Assembly: GCA_022559845.1 (NCBI GenBank)
Contig: CM040118.1
Location: forward strand, 261,477,519-261,541,518
Length of the DNA: 64,000 nucleotides
Direction: 5' to 3'
Source: Amorphophallus konjac
Taxonomy: Eukaryota; Streptophyta; Magnoliopsida; Alismatales; Araceae
Translations under genes and position numbers: made by a program
The notes under the pieces: model-generated
What the model was told of the DNA's origin: nothing
What the model saw: the letters and a program-made list of their open reading frames with translations, nothing else
The model's database searches: none
Shown here: positions 45,357 through 55,965 of the stretch, in pieces
Layout of the letters: each line of letters begins with the position of its first letter
How positions within the stretch are numbered: position 1 is the first letter of the stretch

Positions 45357-47068
45357 TTGGGAGCTACCGCGACCGCCCCCTTCGAGCGGGTGAGTGAGAG
45401 TGTTGCTCATTCGGGTTTTAAAACCCATCGTTTGGGCCCCGGGAGGCTTCTAGTAGGGCTTGGTCTCGGAGCTACTCCCCCGGGTGTCCCGTTTGGCCTC
45501 GGTGTAATGCCGATTGGTAAAGTACTTGCTGGGGGTGATGTCCCTATTAGCAAGACATCCGCTCCGATGGTGGAGCATCTGGAACGGGCAGAGGGCTATT
45601 CCTCTTCCGAGCAAGTTGATTATGGTGGTGGCTCCAGTGATGAGGAGTTCCCACCGGTTGATATGGAGACCGAGGATGTCGGGGCGTCCTCGGATTATGA
45701 AAGTGACTATATAACCTTCAGCCCACCCCAGTTGGCATGGAGTGGCCCTGGGCCATTGGGATCACTCGTAAGTGAAGGGGCTGGAGCCACAGAGGCCGCC
45801 CTTGGAGGTTTGAGCTTAGTGCCAGCTGAGGTGAGAAATTCCCTACCATTTACACTTTACTGCTCTTCCGTTCTCTTCATATCAGCTGCTTGATGCATAT
45901 ATTTATGGTGCAGACTGAGGTGGTACTGCCAACCATTACGGTGTAGATACCTCTCCTGGCATTAGGCACTAGTCACCCAACCTTCCTCCCAGTCTTGCGG
46001 CCTATCGCTCTGCGATACCCCAAAGACTATGTGGCAGCAGCGGGTCCAGGAGGACCTGGGGTAATTGCGGGGGCTGACAAATCGACAACGATCGTAGAAT
46101 CTCATCCACTTGAAGCTGAATGACAGTTGGCCCTAGAGAAAGGTGGCCCTCCCGAGATAGAAGCGGGAGAAATTGTTGAAGAAGAGGTCGGGGCTTCCGG
46201 GGCCTTGGCTCTTATTACTGAAACTGGCCATATGGAGGTCAGCCAGGTTGGGGGTGAGGAGCAGGTGTCCTCGGCTATCGATGTTCCCAGTGCAGCTCCA
46301 CCTCAAGAGGCTGACAGGGAGGTTACTGTCATCGAGACCACGTCTGTTGCATCAGCTGCTGGAGTTGGTTCCAGTGCGAGCGCCTTGTGGATCATGCCGT
46401 CATCATCTTCTGAGATGAGTTACGATATCTAGGCTGCCGTGGATAGTAGAGTAGACTTCGAGCTTCCCGAGACGTCACCACTTGGTCTTCAATCATCGAG
46501 CGACCTAGTGTAGCAATTCTTAGGGACCCTTCAGCAGACTATAACAGCCAGCAGAGATTTGACTTATGTTCATCTGCGGGGCTTGATGGAGCACCTGTCC
46601 CGCTCGCTGCTAGCTTTCGGCTGCCCCATGGACGACTGGATGCCATGGGTAGTATTACTGTTGAAGTACGTGAATAGATGAGAATTCTTGGGCCGAGAGG
46701 TAACCGATCAACTGACGGCCATAACATTAGAGCGGGCTGAATGCCGAACTGCTCTTGCCTCCTTAAGAGGGATTGCGGGGTAGATGAGAGATGCAGCCAG
46801 TACCTCTTCACAGCACCGAACCTTCCTCACAGCTCGGATAGAAGAACTGCACGCCGAACTCTCCAGGGCCGAACCCGAGCTTCAGGAGACCAAGCGTCTG
46901 GAAGTTCAGAGTATAGAGGAAGCGAAAATGGCCGAAGGGCAAGCCGCTTCTCTTGAAGAGAAACTATCCCAGCTGGAGGACGCTGAGTCTCGACTACAAG
47001 AGCTGACCCGCCACCCTTCCTTGGGTATTTTGGAGCTAGAGGACATCTTCCGACGCCCATTGCAATAG
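45357..47068 (+). pseudogene. G2 antisense extra ORF, spliced, six stops
   Basis: This ORF runs opposite to pol, as in Grande-type Tat elements. Exon 1 is open from before 45357 to 45830; no ATG is obvious, so the start may be upstream or lost. A canonical 83-bp intron (GAG then GTGAGAAAT; GGTGCAG then ACTGAG) covers 45831-45913. Exon 2 then keeps one frame for 385 codons to TAG at 47066, broken only by six stops (45944, 46121, 46430, 46511, 46679, 46781). All six are TAG or TGA. The protein is acidic and Ser/Gly/Ala-rich at first (DYGGGSSDEEFPPVDMETED). The last 95 residues form a likely coiled coil (RIEELHAELSRAEPELQET). I do not recognise a functional domain. Confidence 0.65.
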
Positions 47069-47523
47069 TTTTTTTGTTTGCCTTTTTGTTTTGGTGGACT
47101 TCATGTACCCTGGGGTATGCCCCGAGTAACATGTATCTTGCTGCTTCATAGGAATGAAACATCTTTGTTTGCCGTGAAATCATGACTCCATTTTCTTTTT
47201 GCTTTGTACTCTTTTTATTCGCCCGTTAGCTTAGTCTGAGTATGCAAGTTACTAGGGCAGGAGAGCGCTCACGCCTTCAGCAAAGGGGTGAGGTGTTCGC
47301 TCCACCGCGTCGTAACTATCCTCGGGGCCAAACTATGGCTAATGTAGGCCGAAGTCTGAAGGACAAGGGTGTAGAGGCCTCCTAAGACCGGGGAATACGG
47401 TCAGGAGGCTTAACAGCCAGACTCGTCGATGGTGACGGGAACTGAGGGTAGGGTTTATTCACCGGCATGGGTTACATGTCAAGGAAAAGATGGCTTATTG
47501 CTCAATGAGGATGAAAGTTCCTA
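47069..47523. other. G2 untranslated region, nothing recognised
   Basis: After the antisense ORF comes a T-rich stretch and then DNA leading into the 40-bp array. No gene or clear repeat is seen. Confidence 0.4.
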
Positions 47524-48095
47524 GTTAAGGGGATGTCGACTGGTCTTGCCGATGATGGCAAGGGTCAAAAGTAGGTCGACCGATCTTGTCGATGGTGACA
47601 AGGGTCAGAAGGAGGTTGACCGATCTTGCCGATGGTGACGAGGGTCACAAAGATGTTGACCGATCTTACCGATGGTGACAAGGGTTGCAAGGAGGTTGAC
47701 CGATCTTGTCGATGGTGACGAGGGTCACAAAGATGTTGACCGATCTTGCCGATGGTGACAAGGGTCGCAAGGAGGTTGTTGACTGATCTTGCCGATGGTG
47801 ACAAGGGTCAGAAGTAGGTTGACGGATCTTGCCGATGGTGACAAGGGTCGCAAGGAGGTTGACCGATCTCGCCGATGGTGATGAGGGTCACGAGGATATC
47901 GACCGGTCCTGCCGATGATGACAGGGGTCAGAAGTAGGTTGACCGATCTTGCCGATGGTGACAAGGGTCACAAGGAGGTTGACCGATTTCACCGATGATG
48001 ACAAGGGTCAGAAGTATGTTGACCGATCTTGCCGATGTTGACTAGGGTCGCAAGGAGGTTGACTGATCTCGCCGATGGTGATGAGGGTCACGAGG
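47524..48095. repeat. 40-bp tandem array of G2, left block
   Basis: About 14 units of the form GACCGATCTTGCCGATGGTG followed by ACAAGGGTCAGAAGTAGGTT. It continues after C3 at 58863. Because 40 is not divisible by 3 and the unit has few stops on the minus strand, long spurious frames with a 40-residue period appear. Confidence 0.9.
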
Positions 48096-48100
48096 ATATC

Positions 48101-50990
48101 TGTTAGAATGTAAGGCCCGGATACAGAGGGGGGTGAATGTATCCCTCTACAAATATACCCTAATTAAAATTCTAAAGCTCAGTTATGCAGAATTAAAACT
48201 GTTGGAGAAATAGCCTGAGGAAACTTAGTAGGATCAAAGCAAGACAACAACTCAAGAAGCCCTCAAACGATCCTAAGCAAGCATCTAATACGCAGCAATT
48301 AAGTGAACATATAATAAGATCAAACCACAAGAGACACCAGGGTTTTTAGGTGGTTCGGTCAACAGACCTACGTCCACCCCTCACTCCAAACCAGAGTGAG
48401 GCTTCCACTAGTAACACTAGCACAGCAGACTCAGTCTGCAACAAATGCTGCCAAACAGCTTGACCAGGGGAACAACCTCCCCTCTTCCTCCCAACCGGAG
48501 GGACACCCCAAGTGACTCCCAGCCACTTGGAAACCAGAGACACACGGTCTCTCTTCCTCCAGACCCGGAGGGAACCCCTGGACTTGCTACCCACAAGCCC
48601 AGAACCGGAGGACCAAACCTCCCTTCCTCCAAACCGGAGGGGAACCTAGAGACCCAAGTCTCTCTTCCTCTGAACCCCAGAGGGAAACACAAGTGACATT
48701 AAGTCACCTGCAAACCAGAGGTCTCGGACCTCTCTTCCTCCCAACCGGAGGGACCCCTGGACTTGAAACCTACAAGCCCAGAACCGGAGGACGAGCCTCC
48801 CTTCCCTTAACCAGAGGGAACCCACAAGTAGCACCTAGCTACTTGCAACCGGAGATAGCAATCTCCCTTCTCCTGAACCAACAGGAGGGACCCCGACCTC
48901 TCTACAGAGAATCGGAAATATAGCAAGTGAAAAGTTCAAAGGAAAAACAAAACCCAGCAACAGAAAGTTGAAAAGATAAAATCAAATGTGGCTCTCGCAG
49001 GAGCTGGCTGGCCTGGATTTGATCCACGGTCCAGCAGGAACTTCTTCTACTGCTTCTCTCTTTCTCCCAGCACGAACTCTCTTTTCTTCTTCTTCTTCTT
49101 TCTTACTTCTTCTTCTTCTCACTGCTTCTGCCTTCTCCTTCTTCTCACTCTCTCTATCTCACTGTCTCTCTTTCTTTTTCTTCTTCTGCTCTCTCGATCT
49201 AGCTCTTAGCATTCTCTATCTCTTCTTTCTCTTCTGCACTTCTTCTCTTAGCTCTGGCTGCTTCTACTTCAGTCACTCTCTGCCCTCGCACGCTATTCTT
49301 CAGAGGAAGAAGACACATATATATAGCAGCAGCAGATTAGGGCAGCGTGTGCCCTCCACGATTCCCGCCCAAATGCTTCAGTCCACGTGGAGGCTCCTCT
49401 GCATCTCGGATCACGTGCCAGATGCCAATCTGGTATCACGTGCCCACTCTGCATAGGCTCCACGAACAGTACAATAGAGCAAACTGGTTCGGATTTGATC
49501 CTGAAACCAGAATCCTTCTTCTTCTTCTTTTTCTTCTTCTCCTGCAAAGAGATTAAAACCATTAATACTCAGGGTTCTCTATATATATATATATACCTGA
49601 AATAAGTTGGTTGACACTCAAGCTAAAGCTGCACGAGGTGTGTAGGAACAACAAAAGGTGCACTATATTGAGAACGACACGAGGTACATAAGATGACTAC
49701 ATCACGAGATAAAGAGAAAACGACACGAGGTACATACAGTAACAAAGCTAACACTACACAGAGAACGACACGAAGTCAGATGAGAATAGCACGAGGTGAG
49801 AAGGAAATAACACGGAGTAAAACGGAAGTAAAACACGCGATCAGAGGAAACCTGGACGAAGATCGAAAGAAGCAACACGAAGACATAAAAACAACACGAA
49901 GACACAAATATATAAATAACATGAAGACTCAAACACAAAAATAACACGAAGACATAAAAACAACAACACGAAGACACAAACACAGAAACAAAACGAAGAC
50001 ATTAAAAAAAAACGACTCGAGTACAAAATTGCTCGAACTTACGAATGACTCGAAGACGAGGACGACACGGGCTGAAAACAACTCGAAGACGAAAACAGAA
50101 ACCGACACGAAGTGTGGTCACAAAGTAAGAAAGACACTTCCAACGTACAGACTTCATATGATGTGAGGCGAAGTGTAGACTTTGCGTTCAACTGGATGTA
50201 TAGACTTGGAAGGGCTTCAAGGCAACAATGTACAGACTTTGAAATAAAGAATGTACAGACTTGAGAGTTCAAGGCCACGATGTTTAGACTTCAAAAGAAC
50301 CAGTTCGATGTACAGACTTAAAGAACTCTAGACAACTGACGCTGTACAGAGTTCAGCTAAGTAGGCCACAGGCCGATGTGTAGACTTGGCCAATGTGCAG
50401 ACTTGATCATCCATATTCAAAGCAACCGATGTATAGACTTGAACGCTGTACAGACTTCACGAAGTGATGCTTGAGCCAAGAGACAGTGACTGTGCAGACT
50501 TGTTAAACCATGCACACTGTGTAGACTCTTCATGCAACAATGTATGGACTTAGTTTATGTGCAGCTAACAGATGTATAGACTTGACTTAGTTTATGTGCA
50601 GCTAACAGATGTATAGACTTGAACGCTGAAAGCTGAAGGATTGAGCGATGTATAGACTTGGAGGATGCTGTGCAATGTATAGACATCCATACAAAAAATA
50701 GACAAAGCAGCATGGCGTCAACCTAGCTGATCCACTGCGTCAACGCAGCAAGCAAACCAGCAACTACTGCGTCAATGCAGTGTCCTTGTAGCGTCAACGC
50801 AGCCTCCAACTGTGTCAATGCACTGCATGAACAATTAGTCACTACTTTAACCCAATCTAGCCATATTCATGAATTAGCTATTCAAGCAAACAATCAGATA
50901 TTCAGTGCGACCCATGGTGTGTCAGCCATCATCAAATCAGTGTGACTCATGGTGTGTCAGCCATCATCAAAACCACACAGGGGCACAACA
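48101..50990 (-). repeat. C3 3' LTR
   Basis: It is 2,890 bp. In element direction it has a GCGTCAACGCAG cluster (about 50825-50715), about 19 copies of CAAGTCTATACATC-like motif (50690-50130), an ACACGAAGACATAAAA repeat tract (50035-49680), TA runs at 49580-49596 and 49313-49324 (TATA candidates), a long GAAGAAG purine tract (49270-49080), a chain of CCTCC/GGAGG hairpins (48900-48440) and the conserved GTGAGGGGTGGACGTAGG module (48387-48320). Frames over this LTR are repeat by-products. Confidence 0.92.
48320..48900 (-). other. Hairpin chain and conserved leader module, C3 3' LTR
   Basis: At least nine inverted repeats of the type CTTCCTCC-AACC-GGAGGGA follow each other at roughly 50-bp spacing, with flanking variants such as ACTTGG/CCAAGT. 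They end in CCTCACTC/GAGTGAGG (48379-48403), which adjoins CCTACGTCCACCCC and GGTGGTTCGG, the reverse complement of the module seen in C1 and C2. The other LTR has the same at 56183-56770. Confidence 0.65.
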
Positions 50991-51004
50991 ATCTCCCCCT
51001 TTTT
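50991..51004 (-). other. Polypurine tract of C3
   Basis: AAAAAGGGGGAGAT on the minus strand directly before the 3' LTR. A second one, GGCAAAGGGGGAGAAG, lies about 45 bp upstream at 51046-51062. Confidence 0.93.
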
Positions 51005-51959
51005 GATGATGGCAACACTATGAGTTACACTGACTCAGATTAGATTCTTCTCCCCCTTTGCCTTCATAAAAAAAAAATGAAATAGGGAGAAATTAAAGCA
51101 TGTATAAAAGGTCATCAGAATTCTCCCCCTTTAAGAGTTTCAGCAAAAAGTCATTAGTTAGAGATGATCAAAAGAAGCCAGCATGCAATGATTGAATGAA
51201 AATCTCCTCCTTTTTGGCAAACAATCTCCCTCATTTGGTATAATCTAGATGAACCATGGGAAGGGGTAAATGCAAAAAAGCAGATGCAACAAGAAATGCA
51301 ATACTTCCCCCTTTGACATGGCAGAAGTTATAGAGCTAATGCAGACAAACAACATGATCAGACACTCTAGCACATTGTCCCCTTATGCAAATAGTCTCTC
51401 AAACAAACCAGAGAATCTTGCCCTTATGATCTATGATGCAAGAGAAATCCACAAGGATGAACTCTGGTTATCCAAAAACTACAAGTACACATGGTAAACT
51501 GAGAGAAGTGCTTCTCAAAAAATGACAACCAGTCTAATACCACTGACTCAAAACACAGTGATAAAGAGCCATAGGATGAGCAGATTCAACAGTTAGTGAA
51601 AATTGAGATATTGAACTTTTCAGCAAGATACTAACTTCATAGAACAAAATTTTTAAGTTCTAGAGTCCTCCATTATAAAAGCTTATGAAACCTTGATTTT
51701 GAGATATTGTTTAAGAATGATGTAAACAAGTTTTTCAAAAAGAATTGTACTCATATCTGAACCAGCTCTTAATAAAAAGGAACTACAAGTTCATATAAAA
51801 TTCTAGTTCAACCAACTTCCATCTTACTTAGTTTACTTTCCATGACAGTTTTAAGAGATACATAAGAGAATGCAACAGAATTTTACATTGTTCTTTCAGA
51901 ATTTGATTTTCACTTGTTCATAATTTTCTTTTTAAATGAACAATTTTGGTTTATCAACA

Positions 51960-52265
51960 CCTTTTGACATGGGGAGACCCCTTGATCAGAGGCCCGAATC
52001 CCCAGTTACTCAGTGTGACAACCGTATTGCTTCTCCCATTTTGCAGAATAGAGGTAGCATTGGAAATATCTTTGGCATGATGATACACCTTGATTAGAGG
52101 CCAGAATCCCCAGTTATTCAATACAACAATGCCATTGCTCTGTCAAATTTTCACAGTATTTTCAATCATCTCTTTAAGCAGAGTTAACCATGGTACTTCA
52201 TGACACAATCCTTTGGACATGTTTCTCAGTCACCACAGTTATTGCTCTGTCCATGATTCAGAACA
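51960..52265 (-). repeat. ACTGAGTAACTGGGG repeats in C3 body
   Basis: On the minus strand, copy one reads ACTGAGTAACTGGGGATTCG, CCTCTGATCAAGGGG and ATGTCAAAAGG (52016-51960). Copy two (52127-52075) reads TTGAATAACTGGGGATTCTG and CCTCTAATCAAGG. A third degenerate copy (about 52240-52195) keeps ACTGAGAAACATGTCCAAAG. They match the C1 repeats at 9160-9394. Confidence 0.7.
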
Positions 52266-53209
52266 AGTTATGTGTTTAAGAAAAATCACATACACTATAT
52301 ATCTCAGTCAACATAGACGAGGATATCAACTTTTCAGATGTCAGAAGCTCTTACATGAATTTAAATGAAGCAGATAGTTAAAGTTTATTAAGAGATTGAA
52401 TCAGATATTTCCAAGTTCCTTGTGTCCAAACAGGAGTACATAAGACTTAAACCAGTTCCAGTTAACAAATGTTCTTAAGCATGTATAATGGAAGGTTCCT
52501 CATTGAAGATGTTTTAACTTTTATGAAGTAGTATTCAGGCTGAAGATTTACTTCATATCTCAGCTTAGTAATTCAAGTGAGAATATTCAACAGATAGCAT
52601 GGATTCTGAGAAATTGTAGCAAAGGAGTTGCTCTTGAGCATAGAAGTTCAAGGATGACTGAATAGAAGTGAAGCTCTCCTTCAGCAGATTTAGGAGTGAT
52701 AGACAGATGCCTATAAAGTATGAATTCAGATTTTGAACAACTTCAGAAGCAGTCAAGAAATCATTTGATACCACTTTAAATGATGGAATCACTGACACTT
52801 CAGATATGACAAGATGAATCATATAGCTGGAGAGGAACGGATTAAGCATGCTCCCCCTATCTATATGCAGTGACATTTCCCTCCCCCCCCCCCCTTTTTT
52901 TTGATTTTTCAAAGAAGTGATATGCTATGCAATGATTCCCTCTAACTAACAACACTGAATCATCCTATATGTCATGTAGACAATGTAGATGATGAATGAC
53001 TATGCAACAATAGATTTAACATGCTATGCAGTAAATCTAAAAAATAGTTGAGTGATTTCAGATGTATGAATAATGCTCCCCCTAAATGTATGCATTCAAT
53101 CTATGTTTTTGGCATTTTCAATGTAAAGAAATGCAATGCAATTAACTTCATGTATGCAGGGGCATGAAGTAAAATATTCACATGAAGATGCAGACATTCA
53201 CTGATATGC

Positions 53210-53345
53210 AAATTTGACCCTTGGTACTTGGCGGAGAACTTGGCCTAAAAGATCATCTCACACATAGTAATAACCTCTAGACAGAATTCCTCTGCCCTTT
53301 AGTAGCTTTCCATTTATATACCAAGTGGTCATGCATGACAATGCA
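53210..53345 (-). promoter_or_regulatory. Conserved TATA-containing block in C3
   Basis: GGTATATAAATGG (53322-53310 on the minus strand), then ACTATGTGTGAGATGATCTT and GTTCTCCGCCAAGTACC, matching C1 8655-8775. Possible internal promoter or RNA; role unproven. Confidence 0.6.
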
Positions 53346-53648
53346 ATACAGACAGTCCTATATGCATCAGATTTTCAATGATTGTATGTCATGTGCATGC
53401 TTATGCCATTCTCATATATGCACACAGCTCATAGTACAAACAAGAAAGCCCACAAAGATCAATGCAAGAGTCAAACCAATTAAAATAAAACATGTATGCA
53501 TGAAGCTATGACTTCTCAGCTCAACCATAATTTTCATTTGAACAGATTTGAGAAATTTACCTGAATGGGGTTTTATCAACTTGGGTGCCTTGGTTTATTT
53601 CCCCCTTTTTATTCTTCAGCTTCCAAGGCACACCTGCAAGTTAGCACA

Positions 53649-55846
53649 CTATTTTGCATGGGCAGGTACCCAAACAGTCTTGGGTCCTGCATGGTTAATA
53701 GTGACACCTTTGGTAGGTGTTCTAAACAACCTTATAGCATTTAGGTCATCAGATCTTATCTGATGGCAATTATTCATTGAATGACCTAATATACCACCAT
53801 AATAGCAAGAGGCAGCAGATTTCAGATTTGTTTTATACACATTCTGATTAGCATGAGTTCTATGTGCATTTGCATGAAATTTTCTGTTAACAGAATTAAG
53901 ATTATGTTTACCAACATAAGCCAGCCAACAGTCAGCAGCTCTATGGCCTGGCTTCCCACATTCAAAACATGTAAGTGTTTTCTTTTCAAACACAAGTTCA
54001 TTTCTATCAGAAATATTTCTATTGACAGGGAATTTACCAGATTTATTGTTAAACTTCCTTCCCTAAGCATGCCAACAATAGGCTGCAATGTGGCCCATCT
54101 TGCAACAGTGAAAGCATGAACTAGAATTTCTTCCACCAGCCCTCAGCCAGCATTCAATGGCCCTGTGGCCTGTCTTTCCACACTCAAAGCATGTAATGAG
54201 CTTATCTTTAAAAACAAATTTGTTCTTATTAGGACCATGTTGGCTTACAGGAGATTTACCATGATATGAATGAGATGTTTTCTTATCATTTGCAAACCAA
54301 CATTGTGCAATTGTGTGTCCTAATTTACCACAGTGAAAACATTCAATTTTCTTTTTCTGAAATGAGGGATTTCTATCATGAAGGTTCCTAGCAGTCATAT
54401 CATCCTTCTCTATCAATTTACATTCATGCATCAGATGACCAAATTTATGACAATAATGGCATGACATTTTCTTTTTAGATGCATGTGAATGTGTGTGTGA
54501 ACTTTGATCAACATGCCCTAATGAACCCTTTTTATTTATTTTCTGTTTTCCAATCTTTTTCTGATTTTTGTTCTATTCTTCAGTTTTCTGAACAATGGGC
54601 TGTTTATCTTTTGAAGTGGTGGCTACATTTGAAGCCTTTACAAAAGATGTCATCAACTTGCTCTGAAATTCTTTCTTGTTACCATTATTGAGCCCAGCCC
54701 TTCCTTCCTAGTGTTGATTTTTACACCTAGTAGCTTGTCTAGGTTTTTCTGCCCACTTACGAATTTTGACAGAGAATTGTTCAGATCATTTATTTCAGAT
54801 TGAAGAGAAGAGACCTGATGTTCATAGTTGACTATATCTTCTTCACAGACCAGAATTTGTTGATGCATCACATCATTCAAAGTTTTAAGGGTATCAATTT
54901 CTGATTTCAGTTTGAGCTCATTTTGATTTTCCTCAACATATTTTCCTTTTTCAAATGTCAGCAATCTCTCTGACATGGTGGAGTTCAACTATTTTAGTTT
55001 CTCAATTTCCTCCTTTAGACTAGTGTTCTCCTGCTCAAGTTTATCATCATCAAACAAAACATCAGTTAGGAAACTTGGATATTCTGATTTACAGTTTTCA
55101 AAGTTTTCCTAAAATTTTAAGTTTGCAACACTAACAACCTTGAACTCTTCATTGATCAATTTGTTTTCATTCTCAAGACTGATTAGTTTTTGTTCAGATT
55201 CTTGACATTGGTTTCTGAGTTTAGTGTTTTCAGATTTAACATGATCAAGTTATGATTGGATTCCATCTAGTTTCGACACTTGTCTTCTGAGTATCTCTTT
55301 TTCAGTTTTCAGAATTTCAGGATTTTCAAAATTTTCAGTTCCAGAAATAGGATCCCCTAGACTTGTTAATTTCTTTATCAGACTTTTATTCTTCTTCCTC
55401 AATTTTTCATGGGAGTTTAACAGATTAGCATAGGCATCCTCCCAGTCATCTAAAGTGAAACTATCGAAAGGATTGATTACCTCTTCAGCATCTTCAAATT
55501 TATCTTGATCAGTGCTATGGTCGCTCTTATCAGCCATCAGGCAGCTGTCCTCATTCATCCTCTGAGCTAGCTTCAACTGATCCAGAATGTCCTTTGCGGA
55601 CCTGCAGTCATAAAAACAAGAGTGTAGAGTCTTGTCAGTAGCTTCTTTCATTAATCTCAAAACTTTCTGATTCTCTCCATTTCTTGATCTATCACTTTTA
55701 GTCCATTTGGACTCTTCCTTTGGCAGTCTGTGAGGACCATGTGAAATTAACTTCCACAGATCCGGATTCATCAAATTCACATAGTTATGTAGACAGCTAA
55801 CCCATGAGTTAAAGTTAGAGCCATTAAAAACCGGTGGAGAGCCCAT
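53649..55846 (-). pseudogene. C3 gag pseudogene with six zinc knuckles
   Basis: ATG at 55846 gives MGSPPVFNGSNFNSWVSCLH, the SIRE-like gag start, then LISHGPHRLPKEESKWT and CRSAKDILDQL (compare C1). Stops at 55250 and others up to 54990 break a coiled-coil region; SLQSEINDLNNSLSKFVSGQ and KNLDKLLGVKI follow (54988-54653). A frameshift near 54690 leads to a run of CX2CX4HX4C zinc knuckles: CHYCHKFGHLMHEC, CFHCGKLGHTIAQC, CFECGKTGHRAIEC, CFHCCKMGHIAAYC, a TAG, CFECGKPGHRAADC and the damaged CYYGGILGHSMNNC. Most plant Copia gags have one or two. The frame ends GPKTVWVPAHAK at 53649, exactly the gag/protease junction. Confidence 0.9.
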
Positions 55847-55952
55847 TGAATAAATCGGTAAGCAAACTAATGTAGCAAAGAGTAAATTTAGAAAGCACCA
55901 AGGGACAACAGGATCCTCTGCAGATCGTTGGATCTGATCAATCAGAGAACCG

Positions 55953-55965
55953 CTCTGATACTAAT
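55953..55965 (-). other. Primer binding site of C3
   Basis: ATTAGTATCAGAGC on the minus strand, one base off TGGTATCAGAGC over the core, two or three bases after the LTR. Confidence 0.85.

Larger units (their letters stand above)
51005..53640 (-). other. C3 non-coding body where pol should be
   Basis: No pol motifs in any frame. It shares three blocks with C1 in the same order: the TATA-containing block (53345 to 53210), the GCATACATTTAGGGGGAG block (53092-53075) and the ACTGAGTAACTGGGG repeats (52265 to 51960). Several other GGGGGAG tracts occur (near 51122, 51305, 52850). A C/T homopolymer lies at 52879-52902. Frames such as 52565-52912 have no known motif. Confidence 0.7.

Noticed and set aside
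48986..49456. Plus-strand Ser/Leu/Phe-rich frames of 156 residues in both C3 LTRs (also 56851-57324)
   Set aside because: They translate a CTT/TTC-rich tract on the strand opposite to the element and have no domain.
52565..52912. Minus-strand 115-residue frame in the C3 body
   Set aside because: No recognisable domain, includes a homopolymer run, and has no counterpart in C1.
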